A stretch of 64,000 nt of DNA from Marinomonas maritima (GCF_024435075.2 NZ_JAMZEG020000004.1:426466-490465), one strand, 5' to 3'. Numbered from the stretch's first letter, positions 25,828 through 35,919 are shown. Notes: generated by a model from the letters alone, not told the origin. Made by a program: numbers and translations.

Positions 25828-26886
25828 TCATAGCGTTGGAGTATAACTCCACGACATACGCTGACCGCTCTCTGCAGACTGTTCCGCTAAACACAAACCA
25901 TAAATTAACTGACAAGCGTGTTCCATCGATACCGGAGCCTCACCTTTGCCAAGAATCGCATCACGCAGCTGAGCATAAAACGCGGCGTACTCGCCTTGTG
26001 TGGACTCTTCTAGAACAATATCAATATCATCTTGGGAATGCGCCACAAATCGCGTATTTCGCTGTTGTGCCGCTCGTGATGGGAAGCTCTCATCCCACGG
26101 CATTTGCCCTGCACGTAGTGCTTCTTCTTGCGGGTCTAAGCCAACACATTGCCAACTGCCTTTGGTGAATCTGGCATTAAAACGGCGCATTTCACCCGCT
26201 TCAAACGGCGTTGACGCAATACGAACACGTTTATCATCGTAGCCTAACTCAACTTCAAACCAATCATGGGTTTGGCTGCCTTCACGCAAACGATCAATAC
26301 TGGCGTGCATCCATTTTGGCGGCCCAAACAAACATAAAGCTTGATCTAATATATGCGGGCCAAGATCCCAAAAAATCCCTGTTCCCACCCCAGGTTCTTC
26401 ACGCCAACGCGCTTGAGCTGTCGGACGGAAACGATCAAAGCGAGAATCAATATGCTTCAACTCACCCAACTCTCCGCTTTCGATCAAGGCTTTAAGACGC
26501 AGAAAATCGCCATCAAAGCGACGATTTTGATAAACACAAAATACCAAGCCTTTTTTCTTAGCAAGGGTACACAAAGCTTCTATCTGAGATAAATCAGTGA
26601 CAGAGGGTTTCTCTAGCAACACGTGTTTACCGTTTTCCAACGCGTGTTTGGCTTGATCAAAATGCAACGCATTCGGCGTCGTAATCACCACCAAATCCAC
26701 ATCCGACGCCGTAAACACAGCCTCGGCAGACGACACAACCATGGCATCAGGCAATACCGCTTTCACCTCACTTGCCTTAGAACTGCAAACATACGACATC
26801 GTCATGTTAGGGTCGTTCATCACAAACGGCGCATGAAAAACACGCCCAGACAAACCAAAACCGATCAAACCAACACAAATAGCCAT
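25828..26886 (-). CDS. Gfo/Idh/MocA-family NAD(P)-dependent oxidoreductase
   Basis: 352 residues. N-terminal Rossmann domain (G-L-I-G-F-G-L-S-G-R-V-F-H-A-P-F), the conserved E-K-P-S-V-T-D near 95 and a C-terminal substrate domain with W-D-L-G-P-H-I-L-D-Q-A-L. These enzymes oxidise sugar, inositol or related hydroxyls, or reduce the ketones; the exact substrate cannot be read from the sequence. It resembles the YdgJ/YhhX subgroup. It stands alone, 81 bases downstream in transcription of nothing obvious, with uvrD on the same strand upstream. Confidence 0.88.
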   Translation of the reverse strand: MAICVGLIGFGLSGRVFHAPFVMNDPNMTMSYVCSSKASEVKAVLPDAMVVSSAEAVFTASDVDLVVITTPNALHFDQAKHALENGKHVLLEKPSVTDLSQIEALCTLAKKKGLVFCVYQNRRFDGDFLRLKALIESGELGELKHIDSRFDRFRPTAQARWREEPGVGTGIFWDLGPHILDQALCLFGPPKWMHASIDRLREGSQTHDWFEVELGYDDKRVRIASTPFEAGEMRRFNARFTKGSWQCVGLDPQEEALRAGQMPWDESFPSRAAQQRNTRFVAHSQDDIDIVLEESTQGEYAAFYAQLRDAILGKGEAPVSMEHACQLIYGLCLAEQSAESGQRMSWSYTPTL

Positions 26887-26967
26887 CCCTTACCCTCTTC
26901 ACCTAAACTTTATATTTATGGACAGTTTTATCGATAAACAACTCGACATAAACCAGAATACAATAGA

Positions 26968-29181
26968 CTAAATAACTTCCAACTTAGCAAACGACAACAC
27001 CAGCCATTTTGAGCCTTCGTCGTCGAAGTTAACCTGCACCCGTGCTTGTGGGCCTTGGCCTTCATAGTTGATGACCAAACCTTCACCGAACACGGGGTGA
27101 TTCACGCGATCGCCCATGCTGACCGTAATTTCTGGCGCTTTGTAGTTGTTCAACACACTGCTGTTTTGCAGTTTGTTCTTTTCAAAATTGTAATCCGGTC
27201 GTTGCATCGAAACAGGTCGACTGACTTGAGAACGAAGTCGCACTTCTTCCAAGCATTCCGGCGGTAACTCTTTGATAAAGCGTGATGGACTATTAAAGGA
27301 TTCGCTGCCAAACAAACGGCGCGATTCGGCGTAGGTGATGTACAGCTTTTCCATCGCTCGGGTAATGCCGACATAACAAAGACGACGCTCTTCTGCGAGT
27401 CGTCCTGGTTCTTCAAACGACATTTTGCTTGGGAAAATATTTTCTTCCACGCCCGTTAAGAAGACCAATGGAAACTCCAGACCTTTGGCAGAGTGAAGTG
27501 TCATCAATTGCACTGCATCTTGGTATTCATCTGCTTGGGCATCGCCAGCATCCAACACAGCTTTATCTAAAAATGCCATCAAGGGTGAACTGAATTCTTC
27601 GTCTTCGTCGCTCCAGCTAAAGCTACCCGCCGCGCCAACCAACTCTTTTAAGTTTTCAATGCGCGCTTCGCCCTTTTCACCTTTCTCTTTTTCATGAAAA
27701 GGGATCAGACCGGCTTCTTCGATGATTTGCTCAAAAATGTCGTTCAAGTTCAAATCTGGCTGTTGCACCGTGGTGCTCAAACCTTCGATAAGATACAGGA
27801 ACGTTTTAATGGCATTGGTCGCTCGAGCCGTCATTAATGACTGACTGACCACTTCTTGCGCAGCTTTCCACATAGAACAGCCATGATCACGGGCGAATTC
27901 TCGCAATGTTCCAATGCTCCGCTCGCCAATACCGCGTGGCGGTACATTGACGACACGCTCCATGGCGCCGTCGTCATTAGGATCAAGCGCTAAACGAGCG
28001 TACGCCAAGGCGTTTTTAATTTCGAGACGGTCGTAGAATCTGTGTCCACCGTAAATACGATAAGCAATCTGTTCCCTAACCAAGCATTCCTCGATGACTC
28101 GAGATTGCGCATTAGAACGATAGAGAATCGCCATGTCAGTCAACGATGTGCCCTTGTCGCGCCATTGTTTAATAATGCCAACAATAAAGCGCGCTTCGTC
28201 CTGCTCATTGAACCCCGCATAAAGCGAAATTGGATCGCCTTCACCGCTTTCGGTCCAAAGCTCTTTCCCTAGGCGATCGTCGTTATGTTTAATTAAGCCA
28301 TTGGCCGCGTTCAATATATGGCCGGTAGAGCGGTAGTTTTGCTCTAGTCGAATGGTGCCAACGTCTTTAAAATCTTTCGTAAAGCTTTGAATATTCTCGA
28401 TTTTCGCCCCACGCCAGCCGTAAATAGACTGATCATCATCACCCACTGCGGTAATCGTGCCGTGATCACCCACCATGATGCGTAACCAAGCGTATTGAAT
28501 GGTGTTGGTGTCTTGAAACTCGTCCACCAGCACATGACGAAAGCGATCTTGGTAATGACGAAGTAACGCCGGCGTGCTGAGCATCAACTCATGGGCACGC
28601 AACAGTAACTCACCAAAATCGAGCAAGCCGCTGCGTTCACAAGCTTCTTCATAATGGTAATACAGTTCTCGCATCCCTTTGGTGAAGGGATCATGGCTAT
28701 CTGGCACATGAGCCGCACGACGACCTTCATCTTTTTGTCCATTGATAAACCAAGACACTTGTTTCGGTGGCCAGCGAGTATCGTCAATACTGAGCTCACG
28801 CATAATGCGTTTGATGAGACGTAATTGGTCATCACTGTCCATGATCTGAAAATTTTCTTTCAGTCCTGCGTCACGCCAATGAGCGCGCAACAATCGATGC
28901 GCCAAACCATGGAAAGTCCCCACCCACATGCCTTGAGGAGGAACGCCAACAAGTTGTTCGATACGTCCTTGCATTTCACGCGCGGCTTTATTAGTAAAGG
29001 TTACCGCCATCAAACTGTAAGGAGATAGTTCATAAGCGTGCATCAACCACGCAATACGGTGCACCAAGACACGGGTTTTACCTGACCCAGCCCCCGCCAA
29101 AACAAGGCTATTTTGCAACGGCGCGGCGACGGCTTCACGCTGTTTGTCATTCAGTGAGTCGAGGATAAAAGAAACGTCCAT
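26968..29181 (-). CDS. uvrD: DNA helicase II UvrD
   Basis: 737 residues, close to the E. coli length of 720. Superfamily 1A helicase with motif I G-A-G-S-G-K-T near 31-37, motif II V-D-E-F-Q-D-T, motif III V-G-D-D-D-Q-S-I-Y-G-W-R-G-A, motif V T-L-H-S-A-K-G-L-E-F and motif VI E-E-R-R-L-C-Y-V-G-I-T-R-A. The C-terminal G-D-R-V-N-H-P-V-F-G-E-G Tudor-like segment, which contacts RNA polymerase in E. coli UvrD, is present. It acts in nucleotide excision and mismatch repair. Confidence 0.96.
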   Translation of the reverse strand: MDVSFILDSLNDKQREAVAAPLQNSLVLAGAGSGKTRVLVHRIAWLMHAYELSPYSLMAVTFTNKAAREMQGRIEQLVGVPPQGMWVGTFHGLAHRLLRAHWRDAGLKENFQIMDSDDQLRLIKRIMRELSIDDTRWPPKQVSWFINGQKDEGRRAAHVPDSHDPFTKGMRELYYHYEEACERSGLLDFGELLLRAHELMLSTPALLRHYQDRFRHVLVDEFQDTNTIQYAWLRIMVGDHGTITAVGDDDQSIYGWRGAKIENIQSFTKDFKDVGTIRLEQNYRSTGHILNAANGLIKHNDDRLGKELWTESGEGDPISLYAGFNEQDEARFIVGIIKQWRDKGTSLTDMAILYRSNAQSRVIEECLVREQIAYRIYGGHRFYDRLEIKNALAYARLALDPNDDGAMERVVNVPPRGIGERSIGTLREFARDHGCSMWKAAQEVVSQSLMTARATNAIKTFLYLIEGLSTTVQQPDLNLNDIFEQIIEEAGLIPFHEKEKGEKGEARIENLKELVGAAGSFSWSDEDEEFSSPLMAFLDKAVLDAGDAQADEYQDAVQLMTLHSAKGLEFPLVFLTGVEENIFPSKMSFEEPGRLAEERRLCYVGITRAMEKLYITYAESRRLFGSESFNSPSRFIKELPPECLEEVRLRSQVSRPVSMQRPDYNFEKNKLQNSSVLNNYKAPEITVSMGDRVNHPVFGEGLVINYEGQGPQARVQVNFDDEGSKWLVLSFAKLEVI

Positions 29182-29364
29182 TACATTCTGCCATGGTTAA
29201 TTAATATTTTTGTCATATCAAGCGTGTAAAAATAGGTTGATTTTTAATCTAATTCCGTTTTTTATTAGCTTGAAATGAATTGTCTGTCTATTTTGACTTT
29301 TTTTATCTGTCGATGACAGTGATCTATGCACTTCATGTCGTCGAACGTCCAAAAGGGTATAACG

Positions 29365-29559
29365 ATGAACTATTTTACTGAAACACTAACTGAAGTAAAA
29401 ACTGACATAATGCACGCTTCCATTAGCTTAGAAAATGAAACAAAAGAGCTGAGTAAAAAAGAAGAGGCGCTACGGTTGTTAAAAGCCAGACGTGCCATTG
29501 AGCAGCATTTAGAGCAAAAACGTTTGTACCATGATATATCGAACGGTTGGGATGATTAG
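29365..29559 (+). CDS. Small charged protein, unknown function
   Basis: 64 residues from the ATG at 29365, preceded by an AAAAGGGT stretch. Highly charged and helical, ending L-E-Q-K-R-L-Y-H-D-I-S-N-G-W-D-D. The K-A-R-R-A-I-E-Q-H-L-E-Q-K-R-L tail recalls the small PA3496-like proteins of gammaproteobacteria, but the match is loose. An earlier start at 29326 adds residues without a ribosome site. Confidence 0.5.
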   Translation: MNYFTETLTEVKTDIMHASISLENETKELSKKEEALRLLKARRAIEQHLEQKRLYHDISNGWDD

Positions 29560-29857
29560 CGTTATCTAACCAAACGACACAGTCAGCGGAATCAACTCGA
29601 CTTAGCTTATGGCTAGGTTTAGAGATTCGTTTCACTCAAAAAAAACAAAGCGCCTTGCCCATGAATAGATGAGTAATCTGTCTATTTGTGGGTAAAAAAT
29701 CATTGTATGTCATTTATTACCGCATTTTTACATCGCAATTATCTCCTCGTTTTCTCAACTTATGGCGGTTATTCACGTCTTGGAGTACCATACGCACTGA
29801 TTTTTTAAATCTTCTAATCCATAATAAAAAGAAAATAACCCTCTTGGGGGAGTTACT

Positions 29858-31054
29858 ATGTTTGAACATATCCAAGCCGCACCAGCAGACCCAATTCTTG
29901 GTCTGAATGACGCTTACAAAAAAGACCCAAATCCCAATAAAATCAACTTGGGCGTTGGTGTCTTTAAAGATGAAGAAGGCAACACACCCATTTTAAAAGC
30001 CGTAAAACAAGCAGAAGAACGTTTGTTGGCTGAAGAAAAAACCAAAAGTTACCTCAGCATCGAAGGCGCACCCGCTTACCGATCCGCCGTGCAAACGCTT
30101 TTATTTGGTAACCAACACCCTATTATTGCCAAGCAGCTTGCTCAAACAGCTCACACTCCTGGCGGCACAGGCGCACTACGCGTCGCAGCAGAATTTATTA
30201 AAAAGCATTTGCCTGAAGCTACCATTTGGGTCAGTAACCCAACGTGGGCAAATCATCAGTCTGTTTTCCAATCTGTTGGTTTAGAAGTGGGCAGTTACGC
30301 CTATTACGACGCCAATGTTAAATCGTTAGATTTCGAAGCCATGTTGGCTAGCTTGTCGCAAATTCCTGAAGGCGACGTGGTGTTGTTTCATGGTTGCTGC
30401 CATAACCCAACAGGCATAGACCCAACGCCAGAGCAATGGTATCAATTGGCGAAGCTTTGCAGCAAACAAGGTTTCTTACCATTGTTTGATTTTGCGTATC
30501 AAGGTTTTGGTCAAGGATTAACGGAAGATGCCCAAGGGTTACGTACCTTCCTAGAGCACGTTCCTGAGATGTTGATAGCAAGCTCGTTTTCAAAGAACTT
30601 TGGTCTTTATAACGAACGTGTTGGCGCGCTCACTATTTTGTGTGAAACAACAGAACAAGCTGAAACCGCCTTCACACAAATCAAACGTTGTGTCCGTACA
30701 AACTACTCAAATCCACCTTCTCACGGCGCGGCGATTGTTGCTGAAATACTCAATGATAAAGAGCTGTATGCCCTATGGGAAAGTGAGCTGAAAGACATGC
30801 GCCTTCGTATTCATGAAATGCGTAGTTTGTTTGTGAACACGTTGCGAGCAAAAGGCGTTAAGCAAGACTTCTCTTTTATCTCAAACCAGCAAGGCATGTT
30901 CTCTTTTTCTGGTCTTACACCAGATCAAGTTGCTCAGCTGCGTAGAGAATACGGTATTTATATTGTTGGTTCTGGACGCATTAGTGTGGCAGGAATGACT
31001 CATGACAATATGGGCCCACTGTGTGACGCCATTGCCGCCATCTTGAAAGATTAA
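29858..31054 (+). CDS. Aspartate/aromatic amino acid aminotransferase
   Basis: 398-residue PLP enzyme of class I, the AspC/TyrB group. The PLP lysine lies in S-S-F-S-K-N-F-G-L-Y near 246; N-P-T-G-I-D, D-F-A-Y-Q-G-F and a C-terminal G-R-I-S-V-A-G-M segment with the substrate-binding arginine are present. It transfers amino groups between aspartate or aromatic amino acids and 2-oxoglutarate. GGGGGAG precedes the ATG. It stands alone, with a strong terminator 17 bases after the stop. Confidence 0.94.
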   Translation: MFEHIQAAPADPILGLNDAYKKDPNPNKINLGVGVFKDEEGNTPILKAVKQAEERLLAEEKTKSYLSIEGAPAYRSAVQTLLFGNQHPIIAKQLAQTAHTPGGTGALRVAAEFIKKHLPEATIWVSNPTWANHQSVFQSVGLEVGSYAYYDANVKSLDFEAMLASLSQIPEGDVVLFHGCCHNPTGIDPTPEQWYQLAKLCSKQGFLPLFDFAYQGFGQGLTEDAQGLRTFLEHVPEMLIASSFSKNFGLYNERVGALTILCETTEQAETAFTQIKRCVRTNYSNPPSHGAAIVAEILNDKELYALWESELKDMRLRIHEMRSLFVNTLRAKGVKQDFSFISNQQGMFSFSGLTPDQVAQLRREYGIYIVGSGRISVAGMTHDNMGPLCDAIAAILKD

Positions 31055-31070
31055 TTTAAGGTTGTGAATA

Positions 31071-31107
31071 AAACGGTTTCAGCTCGCGAGCTGAAGCCGT
31101 TTTTTTA
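31071..31107 (+). terminator. Terminator after the aminotransferase gene
   Basis: AAACGGTTTCAGCTCG / CGAGCTGAAGCCGTTT stem followed by TTTTA; nearly perfect 16-base stem. Confidence 0.9.
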
Positions 31108-31199
31108 CGACTATTATTTCTGTCAGTTGTTTTATCACCAAAGAGACTGTTACCTTATGGCCTCGCCTTTTTAAACCCAATTCAATAATGGAGCCATCG

Positions 31200-31826
31200 A
31201 TGACCGCCACACTAATCTATTGCTATGACCCAATGTGTAGCTGGTGCTGGGGATTCCGCCCAACGTGGACAAAGCTGCAAAAAGCGTTGCAGAGCTTGAT
31301 TGATTCAGACCAGTTAACCATTCAACCAATGCTGGGTGGCCTCGCGATTGATTCCGATGCGCCTATGGCAGAAGACATGAAAGACAAGCTAGAGGGCTCT
31401 TGGAAAAACATTCAGTCGTCACTGGGAACGGAGTTTAATTTTGATTTTTGGCGAACTGCGTCACCACGTCGCTCCACTTATCCCGCCTGCAGAGCGTGTT
31501 ATGTCGCAAGAGACATGGGATTGGAAGAAGAGATGTATCACGCCATTCAAGAAGCCTACTACTTGAAAGCGAAAAACCCGTCGGATCTCGATACATTAAC
31601 ACAGTGCGCAGAACACATAGGGCTAAACCCAAATGGCTTTCAGAAAAATATGCAGCACGTTAAAAGTGAGCGATTATTGGAAGAAGAAATAGAACAAGCC
31701 AGACATCTTGGTCTGAATTCATTTCCTTCTCTCACATTACTCATCGGCGATAAACTTACGCCAATTCCATTAGATTATAAAGATCACTCAAGCATGTTGA
31801 ATGCCATAAAAAAGGCGCTGTCTTAG
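31200..31826 (+). CDS. DsbA-family thioredoxin-fold protein (FrnE-like)
   Basis: 208 residues from the ATG at 31200, which has GGAG 6 bases upstream; an ATG 12 bases earlier lacks this. Cytosolic (no signal peptide). Active-site C-S-W-C at 13-16 in D-P-M-C-S-W-C-W-G-F, a helical insertion, and the cis-Pro region S-F-P-S-L-T-L-L near 177. These proteins act as thiol-disulphide oxidoreductases or isomerases; the substrate is unknown. The stop codon lies inside the loop of the downstream hairpin. Confidence 0.85.
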   Translation: MTATLIYCYDPMCSWCWGFRPTWTKLQKALQSLIDSDQLTIQPMLGGLAIDSDAPMAEDMKDKLEGSWKNIQSSLGTEFNFDFWRTASPRRSTYPACRACYVARDMGLEEEMYHAIQEAYYLKAKNPSDLDTLTQCAEHIGLNPNGFQKNMQHVKSERLLEEEIEQARHLGLNSFPSLTLLIGDKLTPIPLDYKDHSSMLNAIKKALS

Positions 31827-31835
31827 CGCCTTTTT
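31808..31835. terminator. Terminator overlapping the end of the DsbA-like gene
   Basis: AAAAAAGGCGC / GCGCCTTTTT with a 7-base loop containing the TAG stop. It may work for both convergent genes. Confidence 0.8.
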
Positions 31836-31866
31836 AGCTTTATTAAGATAAATAATACGCTTCTTT

Positions 31867-33465
31867 TTAACCAAAATCGTGATTGATTAAATCCAACATC
31901 GGGTTATAAAGTGGCTCCGTGGTCGCATTTCGAGGTTTTTTATCTTCCGCTTTCGTTGCCGCAACAGTCTTTTCTTCTTTTTCCTCTTCAATAGCGTCAG
32001 ACGGCGCTAAATCATTCTCAATGGCTTCGACTATTTCTTCTGTTTGCTCGGTCTCTTCAATAGGATTACTTGCTTCAATAGTCTCGGAAACCACCTCATC
32101 AAGCGGCCTTTCAATAAGTTGATTATCATCAGGTATCAAATGCTCAGCCAAGGCTTTTGCCAACGGCTGTACATCGTCTAACGTAACATTCACCGCCAAC
32201 CAATGTTTCGCATCCGGTTCATGACTCACCAATGTCCCCGGCACAAAAGCATGTCTAAAATTGGCCAATAAGGCAGTGGTGCCTGCAATGCCCAATGGCG
32301 TGGATAAATGCATCCAGAGAGACATTCCCCCTTTGCTTGCCGCAAAACTGACGTGTTCACCAAGGCGCGCTTCCAAATGCGCTTTAACACGCTCTGAATT
32401 GGCCCAGACTTCTCTCGCTCGTCGAGTTAATGACCGCTTACTATTTGGCTGCAGCGCATCACTTAATGCTGTCTGTTGAGCATCGCTCAACGACATGTCG
32501 GCGCCTAAAAAAGCCCCTTCTAACACAGCATGATGTCGACCAGACAGACACCAACTAGCCGACCGACCCGCGCCTTTCGATTCCACACCACCAATATAAA
32601 CAATGTGATCGGACGAATCCAAAGACTTGTAAGTCATCATGGAGCCCGCACGATAAGCCAAATGCGAGCACATATCCCACTCAATCACTGGCAGCTTGGT
32701 TTCTTCAATGATGGCAAGCCAACGGCGCAGGCTTAAATTACTAATCAGTTGCCCTGCGGGAAATGAGAACTGGCTCGGTAAGACAATCAAACGAATCGAG
32801 TCATCGCGTAGACAACGAATCACTAAATCTAAATCGACACCTCGCTCACCCGCTCCTAAAGCAATAACGTGTCTACCTAAGCTTTGTAATGTGGTGGTGA
32901 TTCTTGGATCGCACGGCGTCAGTACTAAAACCGCATCGCCTCGTTGCGTCAGCGTTTGCACGCTCTGTGTAAACATCGCCAAAGGCGAATGACCCAACCA
33001 AAGTTGCGACGCATGCGCTTTGATTCCCAGCCCTTTCAAATAATCACTGACCGACTCACGCGCCGTTAAATGACCCTTGCCCAACACCGGTAAATGCACC
33101 TCTTCTTGGCGAACCGTTGGCGCTAAAAAGGTATCACTTTGATCAACTAAAGCACCGCGGTGAGCAAGACAAGACCACGCTGGCTTAGTACCATCATTAC
33201 CTAAGGGTCTTAATGCTTCACCCGTCAGTAAAAGCGCGGGCTTCGTCTCACTGCGATGGCAAACAAAATAACCAGATTTAGGACGTGATTCGATCCAACC
33301 GTCTTCGCTCAGTAATTCGTAACCATGAATAATGGTGTTTAAACTCAGACCCAATTGTTTCGATAACACTCGTAAGGATGGCATCCGATCGCCAGGCAAA
33401 ATCGCGTCTTGCGACATTTGATCCAAAAACCAATCCACCACCCCTTTGTATAAAAAATCCGCCAC
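31867..33465 (-). CDS. MocR-type GntR regulator with aminotransferase-like domain and acidic tail
   Basis: 532 residues. N-terminal GntR winged helix (G-D-R-M-P-S-L-R-V-L-S-K-Q-L-G-L-S, then E-S-R-P-K-S-G-Y-F-V) is followed by a class I aminotransferase-like domain. The segment G-G-V-E-S-K-G-A-G-R-S-A-S-W aligns with the PLP-lysine region G-T-F-S-K of MocR proteins, so PLP binding is possible. Unusually, about 95 C-terminal residues (from L-I-P-D-D-N-Q) are very rich in Glu and look disordered, ending in N-P-M-L-D-L-I-N-H-D-F-G. Target genes cannot be told from context; it is divergent from csdA. Confidence 0.85.
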   Translation of the reverse strand: MADFLYKGVVDWFLDQMSQDAILPGDRMPSLRVLSKQLGLSLNTIIHGYELLSEDGWIESRPKSGYFVCHRSETKPALLLTGEALRPLGNDGTKPAWSCLAHRGALVDQSDTFLAPTVRQEEVHLPVLGKGHLTARESVSDYLKGLGIKAHASQLWLGHSPLAMFTQSVQTLTQRGDAVLVLTPCDPRITTTLQSLGRHVIALGAGERGVDLDLVIRCLRDDSIRLIVLPSQFSFPAGQLISNLSLRRWLAIIEETKLPVIEWDMCSHLAYRAGSMMTYKSLDSSDHIVYIGGVESKGAGRSASWCLSGRHHAVLEGAFLGADMSLSDAQQTALSDALQPNSKRSLTRRAREVWANSERVKAHLEARLGEHVSFAASKGGMSLWMHLSTPLGIAGTTALLANFRHAFVPGTLVSHEPDAKHWLAVNVTLDDVQPLAKALAEHLIPDDNQLIERPLDEVVSETIEASNPIEETEQTEEIVEAIENDLAPSDAIEEEKEEKTVAATKAEDKKPRNATTEPLYNPMLDLINHDFG

Positions 33466-33672
33466 CGCTTTGTACCTTTTCTAGTTTGTTATCTAGTATC
33501 TGTTATCAATCATTATAGCTGTCTTAAGAAAACGCAAGTAAAAGGCCAATAATTCGCGATTTTGATGGGAGTTAAGGTACAATTTCACTCTGTTTACGGC
33601 TATTTTTACGGTTTTTCTTAAGCTAAAAGCCCTTTAAACATCCTGATTATTCAAATACAAAGTAGAGTATCC

Positions 33673-34890
33673 ATGGCTTTTGACCCTTCATCACTTCGCC
33701 CCCTTTTCCCTATTTTGTCGCTGCAGGCCCACGATCATCCTTTAACCTATTTGGATAATGCGGCCACTACGCAAAAGCCGCTATTGGTGTTGGATGCCAT
33801 TCAAGATTACTATCGAAACGCCAATGCCAATGTTCACCGTGGCGCACACTTCCTCAGTGACCGAGCGACCAATCGTTTTGAGCAAGCACGAGACACCGTT
33901 GCGCGTTTTATCAATGCACCAGCACAAAGCCATGTTATTTGGACAAAAGGCGCCACAGAAGCCATCAACATGGTGGCCTTTGGCTTAGAACACCTTTTGG
34001 AAGAAGGCGATGAAATCCTTATTACCAGCCTAGAACACCATGCGAATCTCGTTCCTTGGCAACAACTGGCGTTTCGAACCGGTGCACGATTACGCATTTT
34101 GCCCTTAACCTCTAAGGGCGAATGGGAGCCGGAGTTCAGTCATTACTTCACCGATCGCACTCGTATTTTTGCCGCGACGCAAATTTCCAATGCCATTGGC
34201 ACCAGCACACCACTGCAAATCATGCTTGATAATGCCAAGCAACAAGGCGCTTTTACTCTTGTAGATGGCGCTCAAGCCGTGGCGCACTATTCTATCGATG
34301 TACAAACATTAAACTGTGATTTTTATGTTTTCTCTGGTCACAAAATGTATGGGCCCACAGGCATCGGCGCTTTATACGGAAAAAATCATGCATTAGACAT
34401 TCTACTACCCTACCAAACGGGTGGAGAAATGGTGCGTCATGTGTCGTACCAAGCGACAGAGTTCAATGTTTTGCCCTATCGATTGGAAGCGGGGACACCG
34501 AACATCGAAGGCGCCATCGGTTTAGCGGCTGCGTGTGACTTTCTCAATATTCAAGATAGACCTGCATTATTGGCGTGGGAACAATCCCTCGCTGCACACG
34601 TTTATTCTCGCCTACATAAAGAAGGTGGTATCGATATTTACTCTCCAGAAAAAAACACCACTTTAGTGTCATTAAGTGTACCCAATATTCATATTTTAGA
34701 TTTGAATGCGTATCTAGATAGCCAAGGAATAGGTGTTCGTGCGGGAAGTCACTGTGCCCATCCTTTAATGGCACAACTCGGCGTTGCCGGTACGCTGCGT
34801 GCGTCATTTGCGTGTTACAACACCCTAGAAGAAGCCAACCGATTCTGCGACGTCCTACTCGATGCTATTGATATATTAGGGGATGAGTAA
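33673..34890 (+). CDS. csdA: Cysteine desulfurase CsdA
   Basis: 405-residue PLP enzyme that takes sulfur from cysteine, giving alanine and a bound persulfide. Closer to CsdA than to SufS by context and sequence: T-K-G-A-T-E-A-I-N-M-V-A, S-L-E-H-H-A-N-L-V-P-W, the PLP lysine in F-S-G-H-K-M-Y-G-P-T-G-I-G near 227 and the catalytic cysteine in R-A-G-S-H-C-A-H-P-L near 362. It overlaps the CsdE gene by one base. TcdA, a known partner of the CsdA-CsdE pair in E. coli, is encoded 2.3 kb away. Confidence 0.9.
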   Translation: MAFDPSSLRPLFPILSLQAHDHPLTYLDNAATTQKPLLVLDAIQDYYRNANANVHRGAHFLSDRATNRFEQARDTVARFINAPAQSHVIWTKGATEAINMVAFGLEHLLEEGDEILITSLEHHANLVPWQQLAFRTGARLRILPLTSKGEWEPEFSHYFTDRTRIFAATQISNAIGTSTPLQIMLDNAKQQGAFTLVDGAQAVAHYSIDVQTLNCDFYVFSGHKMYGPTGIGALYGKNHALDILLPYQTGGEMVRHVSYQATEFNVLPYRLEAGTPNIEGAIGLAAACDFLNIQDRPALLAWEQSLAAHVYSRLHKEGGIDIYSPEKNTTLVSLSVPNIHILDLNAYLDSQGIGVRAGSHCAHPLMAQLGVAGTLRASFACYNTLEEANRFCDVLLDAIDILGDE

Positions 34891-35294
34891 TGAATAACTC
34901 GAACCAGACTCTAACCATAAAAGAACAACTACAAGCTTGCCGAAGCAAAGAAGAAACCTTCAAGACGTTAGTAACATTAAGCAAAACATTACCGCGACTA
35001 TCATCGGAAGAAAAAACTGAAGAGAACAAGGTGAAAGGCTGCGAAAGTGCCGTCTGGCTCATTGTCGAAGAATCAAACGGTATCCGTCACTTCAACGCCG
35101 ACAGCGACGCCAAACTGATGCGCGGCGTCCTCGTCGCGATATTGAGCTTGGTAGAAGGGAAAAGCATAGCAGACATTCAGCAAATAGATCTCAAAGCAGA
35201 GCTGGCGGAACTTAACTTATCAAGCTACCTCACCAGCTCTAGAACCAATGGAGTATTGGCGATTTTAGAAAAAATACAGGCCACTAAACAATAA
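34890..35294 (+). CDS. csdE: Sulfur acceptor CsdE (SufE family)
   Basis: 134 residues. The sulfur-accepting cysteine is Cys51 in K-V-K-G-C-E-S. SufE-family proteins take the persulfide from the desulfurase and pass it on. The start overlaps the csdA stop by one base. The last 11 bases overlap the end of the convergent LysE-type gene. Confidence 0.9.
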   Translation: MNNSNQTLTIKEQLQACRSKEETFKTLVTLSKTLPRLSSEEKTEENKVKGCESAVWLIVEESNGIRHFNADSDAKLMRGVLVAILSLVEGKSIADIQQIDLKAELAELNLSSYLTSSRTNGVLAILEKIQATKQ

Positions 35295-35868
35295 AACCAG
35301 CTATACCCAAACCAATAAATAACAAGCCTGTAATACGATTGATCAGCACTATGTGGTGCTTTAATAAATGAGACACTTTATCTATAGCAGAAGAAATAAG
35401 TACATGGATAATCAAGGTGATCACTACCAACTCTAGCGTTAATAAGACCGAATAGACCACAAAGTGCTCGTTTGAAGGAACGAACAGCGGAAATAAAGCA
35501 CCAAAAAAGACTAATGTTTTTGGGTTTAATAACGAAATGAATACACCGTTTTTAAAACTGTATCCTTGCGCGGCGATGGTCATCTCACTATTGGCATAAT
35601 ACAGCGCCTTACAGCCCAAATAAGCGATGTAGCCACTACACAACCACGTCATAATTTGAAACGCTTGCTCACTTGAATGAATCACGGCTAACAGCCAAGT
35701 ATTTGCCAACACAGAAGCTAATATTAACCCAGTCGCGATGCCAAAAATCACCGGCAAAGTCCCACGCAAGCTCTGATTAATACTACTACTCACAACCGCT
35801 AGACCGCCTGGTCCAGGTGATAATGCCGATACAAGGCAAATAGCCAAAAACGCTAGTTGATTTTCCAT
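35284..35868 (-). CDS. LysE/RhtB-family amino acid exporter
   Basis: 194 residues from the ATG at 35868 (a GTG at 35880 is also in frame). Six hydrophobic segments and the family N-terminus with S-P-G-P-G-G near 18-23, then a conserved N-P-K-T-L-V-F-F-G-A segment near 116. It probably exports an amino acid or analogue. An AraC regulator lies directly upstream on the same strand, a common pairing for these exporters. Confidence 0.88.
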   Translation of the reverse strand: MENQLAFLAICLVSALSPGPGGLAVVSSSINQSLRGTLPVIFGIATGLILASVLANTWLLAVIHSSEQAFQIMTWLCSGYIAYLGCKALYYANSEMTIAAQGYSFKNGVFISLLNPKTLVFFGALFPLFVPSNEHFVVYSVLLTLELVVITLIIHVLISSAIDKVSHLLKHHIVLINRITGLLFIGLGIAGFIV

Positions 35869-35919
35869 GATTTTACTCACTCACGATTGAGAGCATCACT
35901 TTAATCAGCTAGTTAGCTT

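Noticed and set aside
25749..26168. 139-codon plus-strand frame
   Set aside because: Most of it lies antisense to the Gfo/Idh/MocA gene, whose coding signal is clear.
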